From GCA-2731375 sp964462145 (lineage in GTDB: Bacteria; Pseudomonadota; Alphaproteobacteria; GCA-2731375), in the NCBI GenBank assembly GCA_964462145.1, contig CAYWYB010000271.1, positions 1-7,615 on the forward strand: a stretch of 7,615 bases of DNA. Reading direction: 5' to 3'. Positions 1 through 5,747 of the stretch are shown here, piece by piece. The position numbers and the translations under genes are program-made. The notes beneath the pieces are model-generated. The model was not told the DNA's origin, made no database searches, and saw only the letters and a program-made list of their open reading frames with translations. The first letter of the stretch is position 1. Each line of letters opens with the position of its first letter.

Positions 1-282
<282 letters not shown>

Positions 283-290
283 GCACGGGC

Positions 291-319
291 AACATGAGGC
301 GATCAGTCGATTTGGTCAA
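291..319 (-). promoter_or_regulatory. Putative rnpB promoter
   Basis: On the minus strand a TTGACC -35-like box (319-314) is separated by 17 bases from a CATGTT -10-like box (296-291), which sits about 9-10 bases before the inferred 5' end of RNase P RNA. The -35 match is good (5 of 6) and the -10 match weak (3 of 6). The -35 box lies inside the last codons of the upstream amidase gene, so rnpB may have its own promoter in addition to read-through. This is inferred from spacing and consensus only. Confidence 0.45.
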
Positions 320-953
320 GCAGTCCGGCAAGCAGTCCCTGGCATTCCCCATCCATCACGCCATCGATTTTTGCCGGCCGCCAATGCCTCTGAAATGCCG
401 TGGCGCACGCCGCCAGCCCGGCACCAGCCACGTCATAGCCGAAGTCTTCAAGCGCGGGGGCTGGATTTGCCTCGCGCGCCTCCGGCCACAGGCCAATGCC
501 CGCCGCCGCCATGGCGGCCCAGTCGAACAGCTCGCCGGGATCTTCCTTGCGCGCGGGGGCTACGTCCGAATGGCCCAACACCCGATGCGGCGGTATAGGG
601 TGGCGCCCCAGAATATCCTGGCAAAGAGGCAGCAGGGCGTCCATCTGCGCCCGGGGAAAGGCGCGGTAGCCGAATTCATGGCCGGGGTTGACCAGTTCGA
701 TGCCGATGGAACAACCGTTGATGTCACGCTCCCCGGCCCAGCAGGCAAGGCCCGCATGCCAGGCCCGGCGCTCTTCGCCAACCAAGGCATGGACTTCACC
801 GCCCTCGTCGATCAGGTAATGGGCCGAAACTTCTGCTGCTTCATCGCATAGCCGGGCCAGAGCGGCATCCGACGTCTCCATGCCGGTGTAGTGCAGCAGC
901 AGCATATCGATGGCCCGGCCCACCGGGCGGGCGTTGTGGTTGGGGGAGGTCAT
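303..953 (-). CDS. AmpD-like N-acetylmuramoyl-L-alanine amidase with C-terminal peptidoglycan-binding-like region
   Basis: 216-residue Amidase_2 family enzyme that cleaves the bond between N-acetylmuramic acid and L-alanine of peptidoglycan or anhydro-muropeptides. The AmpD-type zinc site is visible: H21 (LLLHYTG), H128 and D138 (GHSDVAPARKEDPG), with the conserved E86 (IGIELVNPG) and K136. Residues about 170-212 (FGYD...AFQRHWRP...DG..D) look like the small peptidoglycan-binding domain that follows the amidase domain in E. coli AmiD. No signal peptide or lipobox is visible, so a cytoplasmic, AmpD-like recycling role is more likely than an outer-membrane AmiD role. I chose the start at 953 because its ATG overlaps the mobA stop (ATGA) and a GGAGAG lies about 9 bases upstream; the frame stays open further upstream but only inside mobA. 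The gene is the last protein gene of the run and ends about 20 bases before rnpB. Confidence 0.9.
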   Translation of the reverse strand: MTSPNHNARPVGRAIDMLLLHYTGMETSDAALARLCDEAAEVSAHYLIDEGGEVHALVGEERRAWHAGLACWAGERDINGCSIGIELVNPGHEFGYRAFPRAQMDALLPLCQDILGRHPIPPHRVLGHSDVAPARKEDPGELFDWAAMAAAGIGLWPEAREANPAPALEDFGYDVAGAGLAACATAFQRHWRPAKIDGVMDGECQGLLAGLLDQID

Positions 954-1558
954 CGCAGCAGACTCTCCGCCTGCTCCAGATCTTCGGGCCTGTTGGCATT
1001 GAAGAACGGATCGAAGGGCTGCACCGGCCAATCCACATGCACCAGATCATGGCGCGCCGTCCAAAGGTCGATCTTGCGCATTTCCTCATCCACCATGGCC
1101 CGGCGCAGATCGTCCGCCAGGTCCACGTCCCATAGGGCGATCGGTGGATGGGTCCGGCCGTTTGACCGCGCACAGGCGATCCGGGCCCCGCCCTTGGCGG
1201 CGGCCAAACGCGCGACCAGATCAAGCGGCAGGAACGGCCCGTCGGTGGGGGTGGAGACCATCATGGTAATTTCAGGCCGGTTCGCGCGCAGCCATTCCAT
1301 GCCGGTCAGGATGCCGGCCAAGGGTCCCGCCATGCCGGGAATGCAGTCCGCCACCACCGGCAAACCAAATTGCGTAAACCGCCCTGGCTCGCCATTGGCA
1401 TTCAGGACCAGCGCCGCGACCTGCGGCGTCATGCGCTCGATCACATGCGCCAGTAGCGGGCGCCCGCCCAAGGGCCGCAGGCACTTATCACCGCCGCCCA
1501 TGCGCCGCGCGCCGCCACCCGCCAGCAACAGGCCAACGATAGGTGGTTGTTCAGTCAT
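950..1558 (-). CDS. mobA: Molybdenum cofactor guanylyltransferase MobA
   Basis: 202-residue protein, the usual length for the family. MobA transfers GMP from GTP to molybdopterin, giving the MGD form of the molybdenum cofactor used by DMSO-reductase-family enzymes such as formate dehydrogenase. The N-terminal nucleotide-binding signature is clear: LAGGGARRMGGGDK at residues 12-25, followed by PLGGRPLL. Also present are the PGMAGPLAGI segment and a TPTDGPFLP block, which holds the metal- and nucleotide-binding aspartate of this fold. The start at 1558 places the signature at the usual distance from the N terminus and overlaps the fdhD stop by 8 nt, with a GGGGA just upstream; an in-frame ATG at 1588 would add 10 residues. 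The 3' end overlaps the amidase start by 4 nt. Tight coupling to fdhD fits a shared role in maturing molybdoenzymes. Confidence 0.95.
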   Translation of the reverse strand: MTEQPPIVGLLLAGGGARRMGGGDKCLRPLGGRPLLAHVIERMTPQVAALVLNANGEPGRFTQFGLPVVADCIPGMAGPLAGILTGMEWLRANRPEITMMVSTPTDGPFLPLDLVARLAAAKGGARIACARSNGRTHPPIALWDVDLADDLRRAMVDEEMRKIDLWTARHDLVHVDWPVQPFDPFFNANRPEDLEQAESLLR

Positions 1559-2393
1559 CGTCCCCAGAATCCAAATTGATGTCCGCATCGAAGACCAGGC
1601 GGTCCTCGCCGGCCAGGCAGATAAAACGCTTGCCCTTGGCCCGGCCGATCAGGGTCAGGCCGGCCTGACGGGCCAGGTCGACGCCCCAGGCGGTGAAGCC
1701 GGAGCGCGAGATCAAAATGGGAATGCCCATATGCACGGTCTTGATAATCATTTCTGAGGTCAACCGCCCGGTAGTGTAAAAGATCTTGCCGGCCGCCCTC
1801 TCGCCGTTCAGGAACATCCAGCCGGCGATCTTGTCGACGGCGTTGTGCCGGCCCACATCCTCCATATAGATCAGGGGCCGGTCCTCTTCGCACAGCACGC
1901 AGCCATGGATGGCACCGGCGGCCAGATACAGGCTGGGCCGCTGGTTGATCTTGCGACTGAGTTCATAGATCCACGAGGTCTTCAACGCAGCATCCTTGGG
2001 CAGTTGTATCTCGTCAAAATGCTCCATGATATCGCCAAACGCCGTGCCCTGGGCACAGCCGGAGGTCAGGGTTTTCTTTTGCAGTTTATCCTCGAAATCC
2101 GTCTTGCGCGCCGTGCGTACCACCACCACCGACAATTCCTCGTCATAATCGATGCCGGTCACTTGGTCATCGGGGCGCAGCATGTTCTGGTTCAGCAGAT
2201 AGCCCACGGCCAGGCAATCGGGATGATCGCCGATCGTCATCATGGTGACGATTTCCTGGCCATTCAGATACAACGTCAACGGCTGTTCGATAACGACACG
2301 GGTATCGATGGGCGCGCCAGTCTGATCGATGCCGCCGACCTGTTCCGTCAGGCGGCCATCCTCGGGCGCGGGAGCCAGTTGAAATTCCTTCAT
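1551..2393 (-). CDS. fdhD: Formate dehydrogenase accessory sulfurtransferase FdhD
   Basis: 280-residue FdhD. In the E. coli system FdhD carries sulfur from the cysteine desulfurase IscS to the molybdenum cofactor of formate dehydrogenase, which is needed for activity. Family blocks visible are EQPLTLYLNG (36-45), the active-site loop TSGCAQG with C113, MEDVGRHNAVDK (177-188), TTGRLTSEMI (208-217) and SRSGFTAWGVDLA (229-241). In E. coli the active-site loop has a CxxC pair; here only the first cysteine is present and the second position is G116. The frame is open upstream to 2528, but that would overlap the permease and add sequence outside the conserved domain, so I chose ATG 2393. No strong Shine-Dalgarno is seen, only GGGG two bases before the ATG. 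A hairpin-capable segment sits just upstream. Confidence 0.95.
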   Translation of the reverse strand: MKEFQLAPAPEDGRLTEQVGGIDQTGAPIDTRVVIEQPLTLYLNGQEIVTMMTIGDHPDCLAVGYLLNQNMLRPDDQVTGIDYDEELSVVVVRTARKTDFEDKLQKKTLTSGCAQGTAFGDIMEHFDEIQLPKDAALKTSWIYELSRKINQRPSLYLAAGAIHGCVLCEEDRPLIYMEDVGRHNAVDKIAGWMFLNGERAAGKIFYTTGRLTSEMIIKTVHMGIPILISRSGFTAWGVDLARQAGLTLIGRAKGKRFICLAGEDRLVFDADINLDSGDDD

Positions 2394-2406
2394 GGCCCCA
2401 ATATGG

Positions 2407-2436
2407 CCAAGGCCCCGGCTATTGCCAAGGCCTTGG
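2407..2436 (-). repeat. Hairpin-forming GC-rich segment in the fdhD leader
   Basis: CCAAGGCC (2407-2414) and its reverse complement GGCCTTGG (2429-2436) can form an 8-bp stem with a 14-base loop. The right arm is itself part of a perfect 12-bp palindrome, CCAAGGCCTTGG (2425-2436), so two alternative structures compete. It ends 13 bases before the fdhD ATG. There is no T-run after it on the minus strand, so it does not look like an intrinsic terminator. A role in controlling fdhD translation is only inference. Confidence 0.5.
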
Positions 2437-2445
2437 AGACTTTTC

Positions 2446-2477
2446 TCGTAAAGTTGACTGGTCGTAAAGTTGACTGG
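2446..2477. repeat. Perfect tandem duplication of a 16-bp unit
   Basis: Two exact head-to-tail copies of TCGTAAAGTTGACTGG (2446-2461 and 2462-2477) lie just after the permease stop codon and before fdhD. On the coding (minus) strand each unit reads CCAGTCAACTTTACGA. The copies are identical, so they are either recent or kept by selection, for example as a binding site. The core CAGTCAACTT resembles the CAGTTCACTT core of the tandem array at 5646-5700. No function can be assigned. Confidence 0.85.
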
Positions 2478-2481
2478 CAGG

Positions 2482-3519
2482 TCAGGCAATAAACATCTGG
2501 AAGCCGATGCCCGCGGCCAGGGAGCCAACCAGCGCCATCCCTAGGTACCAGAAGAATACCGGCAGACGCACCAGGGCGAATACCGCGATAGCGGCTGGAA
2601 TACACGAGACACCGCCCGCCACCATGAAAGCCATGGCCGCGCCCGGTGCCATGCCCAGTTCGATCAGGCCCGACATCAGGGGAATGGCGGCAAAGCCGTT
2701 CATATAAGCCGGCACGCCAACAATGGCCGCCAGGGGAATGGCCCAGACACTGTCTCCGCCCAACAGAGAGGCGATGGACTCGGCGGGCACATAGGCCAGC
2801 ATGATGCTCTCCAACAAGAAGGCCACGATCAGCCATTTGCCCAGGAACAAAGTTGTTTTCCAGGATTCGTTGGCAAATTTCTGCCGTCGGTCGCCATCCT
2901 GCCAAAATTTCCAGACCACCTCGCCATCGCTACGCACGGACCCGGCGCCGCAACCGCCATCGCCCACGCCTTCACGCAAGGGCATGGAAAAGCCACCGGC
3001 CCTTTGCAGAGTCAAAGTCGCGAAGCCGCCCAACAGGCCGACGCCCAGGGCGGCGATGGTCTTGCCAACGGCAAACGGCAGACCAAGGGTGCCCATGGTC
3101 AGCAGGAACATCTGCGGATCCATCAGGGGCGAGGCCAGCCAGAACGCCATCACCGGCGCCAGGGGCACGCCCATGGCCAGCAATGCCGCGATCAGAGGAA
3201 TAACGCCGCATGAGCAGAACGGCGACAGGGCGCCAAAAACCGAGGCCGCCACGACCATCTGCACCGCATGGCCCTGAAACACCTTGGCGATCAGATTATC
3301 CGCGCCGGTGGCCTTGGCATAGGCCGCCAAGCCAATGGAAACCGCCAGGAACGGCGCGATATGCAGCAGCGCATCCGCCGTGAACCCAATCGAGGACATG
3401 GTCTGTTGCGGCAACAGGAAGCCACCCAGCACCAGGCAAGCGCCGATTGTCAGCCAGACTTTATCGATATCGGTGACTCTTTTGGCCGCTCCGGCAATGG
3501 ATAGGGAAATATCACTCAT
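2482..3519 (-). CDS. DUF318 (YraQ/ArsP-like) permease
   Basis: 345-residue polytopic inner-membrane protein of the DUF318 / UPF0718 permease family, which includes the organoarsenical exporter ArsP. It shows two related halves, each with several hydrophobic segments. The first carries the family hallmark SPFCSCGVIPLIAALLAMGVPLAPVMAFWLASPL (about 99-132), with C102 and C104. The second carries GVPAYMNGFAAIPLMSGLIELGM...AGGVSCIP (about 268-308). A charged, soluble loop (about 174-222), rich in glycine and acidic/basic residues, separates them. The ATG overlaps the stop of the upstream ArsR-family gene (ATGA), and AAGGA lies at good distance, so the two are almost certainly co-transcribed and translationally coupled. 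The substrate cannot be read from sequence; trivalent organoarsenicals, arsenite or another metal(loid) are the family-based options. Confidence 0.88.
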   Translation of the reverse strand: MSDISLSIAGAAKRVTDIDKVWLTIGACLVLGGFLLPQQTMSSIGFTADALLHIAPFLAVSIGLAAYAKATGADNLIAKVFQGHAVQMVVAASVFGALSPFCSCGVIPLIAALLAMGVPLAPVMAFWLASPLMDPQMFLLTMGTLGLPFAVGKTIAALGVGLLGGFATLTLQRAGGFSMPLREGVGDGGCGAGSVRSDGEVVWKFWQDGDRRQKFANESWKTTLFLGKWLIVAFLLESIMLAYVPAESIASLLGGDSVWAIPLAAIVGVPAYMNGFAAIPLMSGLIELGMAPGAAMAFMVAGGVSCIPAAIAVFALVRLPVFFWYLGMALVGSLAAGIGFQMFIA

Positions 3520-3890
3520 GCCGCGGATCCTTCCTGCGTAACCGGGATATCGTGCACATGCCCGGCATCAACACCGTCGGCGGCACAGCAATTTCGGGTC
3601 AAAAATCTCAACACGTCATCCATACGCGGATAGTTGGCCCGGCAAATCAGCTTTCGCCCCTGCCGTTCCTGCTGCACCAGATCAACCTGAACCAAACGGG
3701 CCAGATGATGCGACAGGGTGGAACCCGGCACCTTGAGGCGCGCCTGAATCTCACCAACCGTCAAACCGCCCTGCCCCGCCGGCACCAATAATGTGAAGAT
3801 AGCCAGGCGCGTTTCGTTGCCCAGCGCCTCCATGGTATCGGCGGTCTGCTGCAGCTCGGCACTATCGTATAGATCAATTATCTCGTTCAT
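3516..3890 (-). CDS. ArsR/SmtB-family metalloid-type repressor
   Basis: 124-residue winged-helix regulator. The ArsR core is clear: EALGNETRLAIFTLL (21-35), LTVGEIQARLKVPGSTLSHHLARL (43-66, the helix-turn-helix with its recognition helix) and the wing QERQGRKLICRANY (74-87). The classical metal-binding motif in the helix (ELCVCDL of R773-type ArsR) is absent. Instead there is an adjacent cysteine pair, C101-C102 (TRNCCAADG), followed by histidines H111 and H113. Such a C-terminal CC pair is the arsenite site in Acidithiobacillus-type ArsR proteins, so a thiol-reactive metalloid ligand is a reasonable guess. Family members repress their own operon and release DNA on ligand binding. The gene starts the run and overlaps the permease by 4 nt. 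The ATG at 3890 has only a weak ribosome-binding site. A 20-bp imperfect palindrome lies about 40 bases upstream. Confidence 0.9.
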   Translation of the reverse strand: MNEIIDLYDSAELQQTADTMEALGNETRLAIFTLLVPAGQGGLTVGEIQARLKVPGSTLSHHLARLVQVDLVQQERQGRKLICRANYPRMDDVLRFLTRNCCAADGVDAGHVHDIPVTQEGSAA

Positions 3891-3929
3891 GGAGCTTATC
3901 TAGGACACTCCAAAGGCAATTGCAACTAC

Positions 3930-3949
3930 ATTTCTAGAATTATCGAAAT
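3930..3949. promoter_or_regulatory. Candidate operator of the ArsR-family regulator
   Basis: A 20-bp imperfect palindrome, ATTTCTAGAATTATCGAAAT, matches its own reverse complement at 16 of 20 positions. It lies in the AT-rich gap between the yqgE stop and the regulator start. Its size, symmetry and place fit an ArsR-family autoregulatory operator. The only evidence is its symmetry and position. Confidence 0.5.
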
Positions 3950-3967
3950 ATAATTTGCTTCGGCATA

Positions 3968-4552
3968 TTAGGCGTGTCCCGCATCCGCCGACAGGAAGGA
4001 TGGGTCGATGCCAACCTTGCGCACCGCGCGGTCCCATTTTTCACCCAGGGCGCCATCGAACAGCAAGGATACGTCGGCCGATACGTTGAGCCAGCCATTG
4101 GCCTGGATCTCGTCATCCAATTGGCCGGCGGACCAGCCGGCATAACCGAGGGTCAGCAGACTGTGGGCCGGCCCCTCGCCTTCGGCGATGGAGCGCAGAA
4201 TATCCACGGTGGCGGTTAGGCCGACCTCGTCGCTGACCTCCAGAGTTGAATCCTGGCGGTAATCCAGGGAATGCAGCACGAAACCGCGGCCGGTTTCCAC
4301 CGGGCCGCCGACCAGGACCGGAATAGGATTCTTGACGCCCTCGGTCTCGATCTCCAACTGGTTCAGCAGTTCGGGGAAATCGATCTCGTCAGCCTGTTTA
4401 TTGACCACCAAACCCATGGCGCCATCGGCGGAATGGGCACACATATAGATTACGGTCCGTTCGAACCGCGGGTCGCTCATGGTGGGCATGGCGATCAACA
4501 GTTGGCCGGTCATGTAGCCGTCTTCTGTCGTGCCTTCGTCGGTTTTTTCCAT
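3968..4552 (-). CDS. yqgE: YqgE/AlgH family protein (UPF0301)
   Basis: 194-residue member of the YqgE/AlgH family, widespread in proteobacteria and without an agreed biochemical function. Conserved blocks are YMTGQLLIAMPTMSDPRFERTVIYMCAHS near the N terminus, then GAMGLVVNK, VLVGGPVETGRGFVLH, and LLTLGYAGWSAGQLDDEIQANGWL near the centre. No signal peptide or membrane segment is visible, so it is likely cytoplasmic. In-frame starts are GTG 4570, ATG 4561, ATG 4552 and ATG 4513. None has a convincing Shine-Dalgarno, and I prefer 4552 because family members usually carry 10-20 residues before the TGQLLIAMP block. The gene is divergent from the DsbD-alpha-like gene. Its 3' end is 77 bases from the ArsR-family gene on the same strand, with no clear terminator between. 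Confidence 0.93.
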   Translation of the reverse strand: MEKTDEGTTEDGYMTGQLLIAMPTMSDPRFERTVIYMCAHSADGAMGLVVNKQADEIDFPELLNQLEIETEGVKNPIPVLVGGPVETGRGFVLHSLDYRQDSTLEVSDEVGLTATVDILRSIAEGEGPAHSLLTLGYAGWSAGQLDDEIQANGWLNVSADVSLLFDGALGEKWDRAVRKVGIDPSFLSADAGHA

Positions 4553-4606
4553 AGATCCCATATTGTCCACTTGGGCATGTCGTCAAGAGAAGTCAATTGT
4601 TCACGC

Positions 4607-4662
4607 CATTGTTAGGCTATTGTCAGCCTATATAGGTTAATTAACCCCTATATTTAACAATG
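4607..4662. repeat. Nested inverted repeats in the divergent yqgE / DsbD-like intergenic region
   Basis: Three symmetric elements share 56 AT-rich bases. Outer arms are CATTGTTA (4607-4614) and TAACAATG (4655-4662), a perfect 8-bp inverted repeat. Inside are TAGGCT (4613-4618) with AGCCTA (4625-4630), and TATAGG (4631-4636) with CCTATA (4647-4652). The last pair surrounds the perfect 12-bp palindrome GGTTAATTAACC (4635-4646). The outer right arm covers the first possible ATG of the DsbD-like gene. The placement between divergent genes suggests a shared control region; no known operator is recognised. Confidence 0.7.
4609..4636 (+). promoter_or_regulatory. Putative promoter of the DsbD-like gene
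   Basis: TTGTTA (4609-4614) and TATAGG (4631-4636), 16 bases apart, each match the sigma-70 consensus at 4 of 6 positions. Transcription would start near 4643, upstream of all candidate start codons of the following gene. The boxes lie within the nested inverted repeats, so a regulator bound there would block them. Consensus matching only. Confidence 0.35.
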
Positions 4663-5580
4663 TGTAGCATGGAATATTTCCAAGCTTCAGGCAAAGCAAA
4701 GATACGAAATTTGGCTGCAAAACTTCAAAAAACGGTGTTTTTACGGCTGGCAGCACCAGTTTTGGCCGCCGTGCTGTTTTGCGCGCCATTGCGGGCGGAA
4801 ACATCTTCGGGTCCCTGGCAAAGGGGCGGGGATGCCGCTGCGCGGCTGATTGCCGGACAGAGCGGCATGGATGCGGCGGGACGGATCTGGCTGGGGGTGC
4901 AGATCAAGCTTAAGCCCGGCTGGAAGACATATTGGCGTAATCCAGGCGAATCGGGGGCACCGCCGCGCTTCGACTGGTCCGGCTCCCAGAACCTGGATCG
5001 GGTGGAAGTGGGCTGGCCGGCACCGCGGCGTTTCAGCGCCTTTGGCTTTGACAGTTTCGGCTATCATGGCGAGGTCGTGCTACCGGTTCTGTTGCGCGCG
5101 CGGACGCCAGTCAAGGCGGCCCTGGCCCGATTGAAGCTGGAATACATGATTTGCGCCAAGGTCTGCGTTCCCATGCAGGCGGATATGGCGCTGACGCTCG
5201 CCCCCGCCGGCGAAGCGGCGGAAGCCAGCGCCTTCGCGCCCCTAATTCGGCACTATCGGGAATTGATCCCGCGAACGACGGGCGAAAGCGGTCTGTCAAT
5301 CGACAGTGCCACGGTCAGCGGCCCCGCCGGTAAGCAGATCCTGCATATCAAGGGCCGTTCCACACGTCCCTTCGAGGCCCCGGACCTGATGGTTGAAGGG
5401 CCGGAACCGTTCGGGTTCGGCCGCCCCAGTGCCACCTTTGCATCAGGGCGCCACGATGTCGCCCTTGCCTTGCCGGTTTTCGCCGGCACCTCCAAGGCGG
5501 CGCTGACCACCCAAGCGCTCACCCTGACCCTGGTAGACGGCAACCGCGCTGTGGAGCGCCGGCTCGAGGTACGGCAATAA
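4660..5580 (+). CDS. Secreted DsbD-alpha-domain (thiol:disulfide interchange) protein
   Basis: 306-residue protein resembling the N-terminal periplasmic domain of DsbD/ScsB (DsbD_N, PF11412), which accepts electrons from the membrane part of DsbD and passes them to periplasmic thioredoxin-like proteins. A signal peptide is visible: basic residues, then a hydrophobic stretch (about 28-43) ending in LRA, with likely cleavage after A46. Family blocks are LKPGWKTYWRNPGESGAPPRFDW (84-106) and LEYMICAKVCVPM (160-172), whose C165 and C169 are the candidate redox pair. E. coli DsbD has the pair in a slightly wider spacing. There is no DsbD beta (membrane) or gamma (thioredoxin) domain here. The first ATG (4660) gives an unusually long n-region and lacks a Shine-Dalgarno. 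ATG 4669, TTG 4711 or GTG 4735 are alternatives, the last giving a compact signal peptide. A peroxiredoxin gene follows on the same strand. Confidence 0.85.
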   Translation: MCSMEYFQASGKAKIRNLAAKLQKTVFLRLAAPVLAAVLFCAPLRAETSSGPWQRGGDAAARLIAGQSGMDAAGRIWLGVQIKLKPGWKTYWRNPGESGAPPRFDWSGSQNLDRVEVGWPAPRRFSAFGFDSFGYHGEVVLPVLLRARTPVKAALARLKLEYMICAKVCVPMQADMALTLAPAGEAAEASAFAPLIRHYRELIPRTTGESGLSIDSATVSGPAGKQILHIKGRSTRPFEAPDLMVEGPEPFGFGRPSATFASGRHDVALALPVFAGTSKAALTTQALTLTLVDGNRAVERRLEVRQ

Positions 5581-5598
5581 AAATTTACGGCCAGTGCT

Positions 5599-5628
5599 TT
5601 GCATCCTTCCTCGGCAGCGTTATATGCT
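5599..5628 (+). promoter_or_regulatory. Putative peroxiredoxin promoter
   Basis: TTGCAT (5599-5604) and TATGCT (5623-5628) are separated by 18 bases and match sigma-70 boxes at 4 of 6 positions each. The predicted start near 5635 would give a leader of about 110 bases containing the whole 14-bp tandem array. A palindrome, GCTATAGC (5626-5633), overlaps the -10 region. Consensus matching only. Confidence 0.4.
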
Positions 5629-5645
5629 ATAGCGAATTCACAGAA

Positions 5646-5700
5646 CGGTTCACTTGGGACAGTTCACAAGAGCAGTTCATCAGGGACAGTTCACTTGGGG
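5646..5700. repeat. Four-unit tandem repeat of about 14 bp upstream of the peroxiredoxin gene
   Basis: Consecutive units read CGGTTCACTTGGGA (5646-5659), CAGTTCACAAGAG (5660-5672, 13 bp), CAGTTCATCAGGGA (5673-5686) and CAGTTCACTTGGGG (5687-5700). The GTTCA core recurs at 5648, 5662, 5675 and 5689, spacing 14, 13 and 14. It is not a CRISPR because there are no spacers. The units would sit in the peroxiredoxin leader if the promoter at 5599-5628 is used. It could be a regulator-binding array, a variable-number repeat, or a dispersed intergenic repeat. Confidence 0.8.
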
Positions 5701-5733
5701 CATGGGGATGCCCGAAAACAATCATCAAATGAT

Positions 5734-5739
5734 GGGGAG
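5734..5739 (+). promoter_or_regulatory. Ribosome-binding site of the peroxiredoxin gene
   Basis: GGGGAG lies 8 bases before the ATG at 5748 and fixes this start. It is the strongest ribosome-binding site in the window, which fits an abundant antioxidant protein. Confidence 0.75.
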
Positions 5740-5747
5740 AGATAACG

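Noticed and set aside
294..1757. Long open frames on the plus strand opposite the amidase and mobA genes (294-851 and 891-1757)
   Set aside because: They lie antisense to clearly identified genes, have no recognisable domain, and are rich in Arg, Pro and Ala, as expected from reading GC-rich genes in the wrong frame.
2394..2481. Molybdenum cofactor (Moco) riboswitch before fdhD
   Set aside because: The gap is only 88 nt and shows duplicated units and simple palindromes, not the larger multi-stem layout of the Moco motif.
1845..2492. Open frame of 215 codons on the plus strand opposite fdhD
   Set aside because: It is antisense to an intact FdhD, shows no family motifs, and is explained by the codon bias of the opposite strand.
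2394..2528. Longer FdhD start at 2528
   Set aside because: It would overlap the permease by 47 nt and translate through the tandem repeats and hairpin, adding residues outside the conserved domain.
5646..5700. CRISPR-like array
   Set aside because: The units are directly adjacent with no unique spacers, are only 13-14 bp long, and there are no cas genes.
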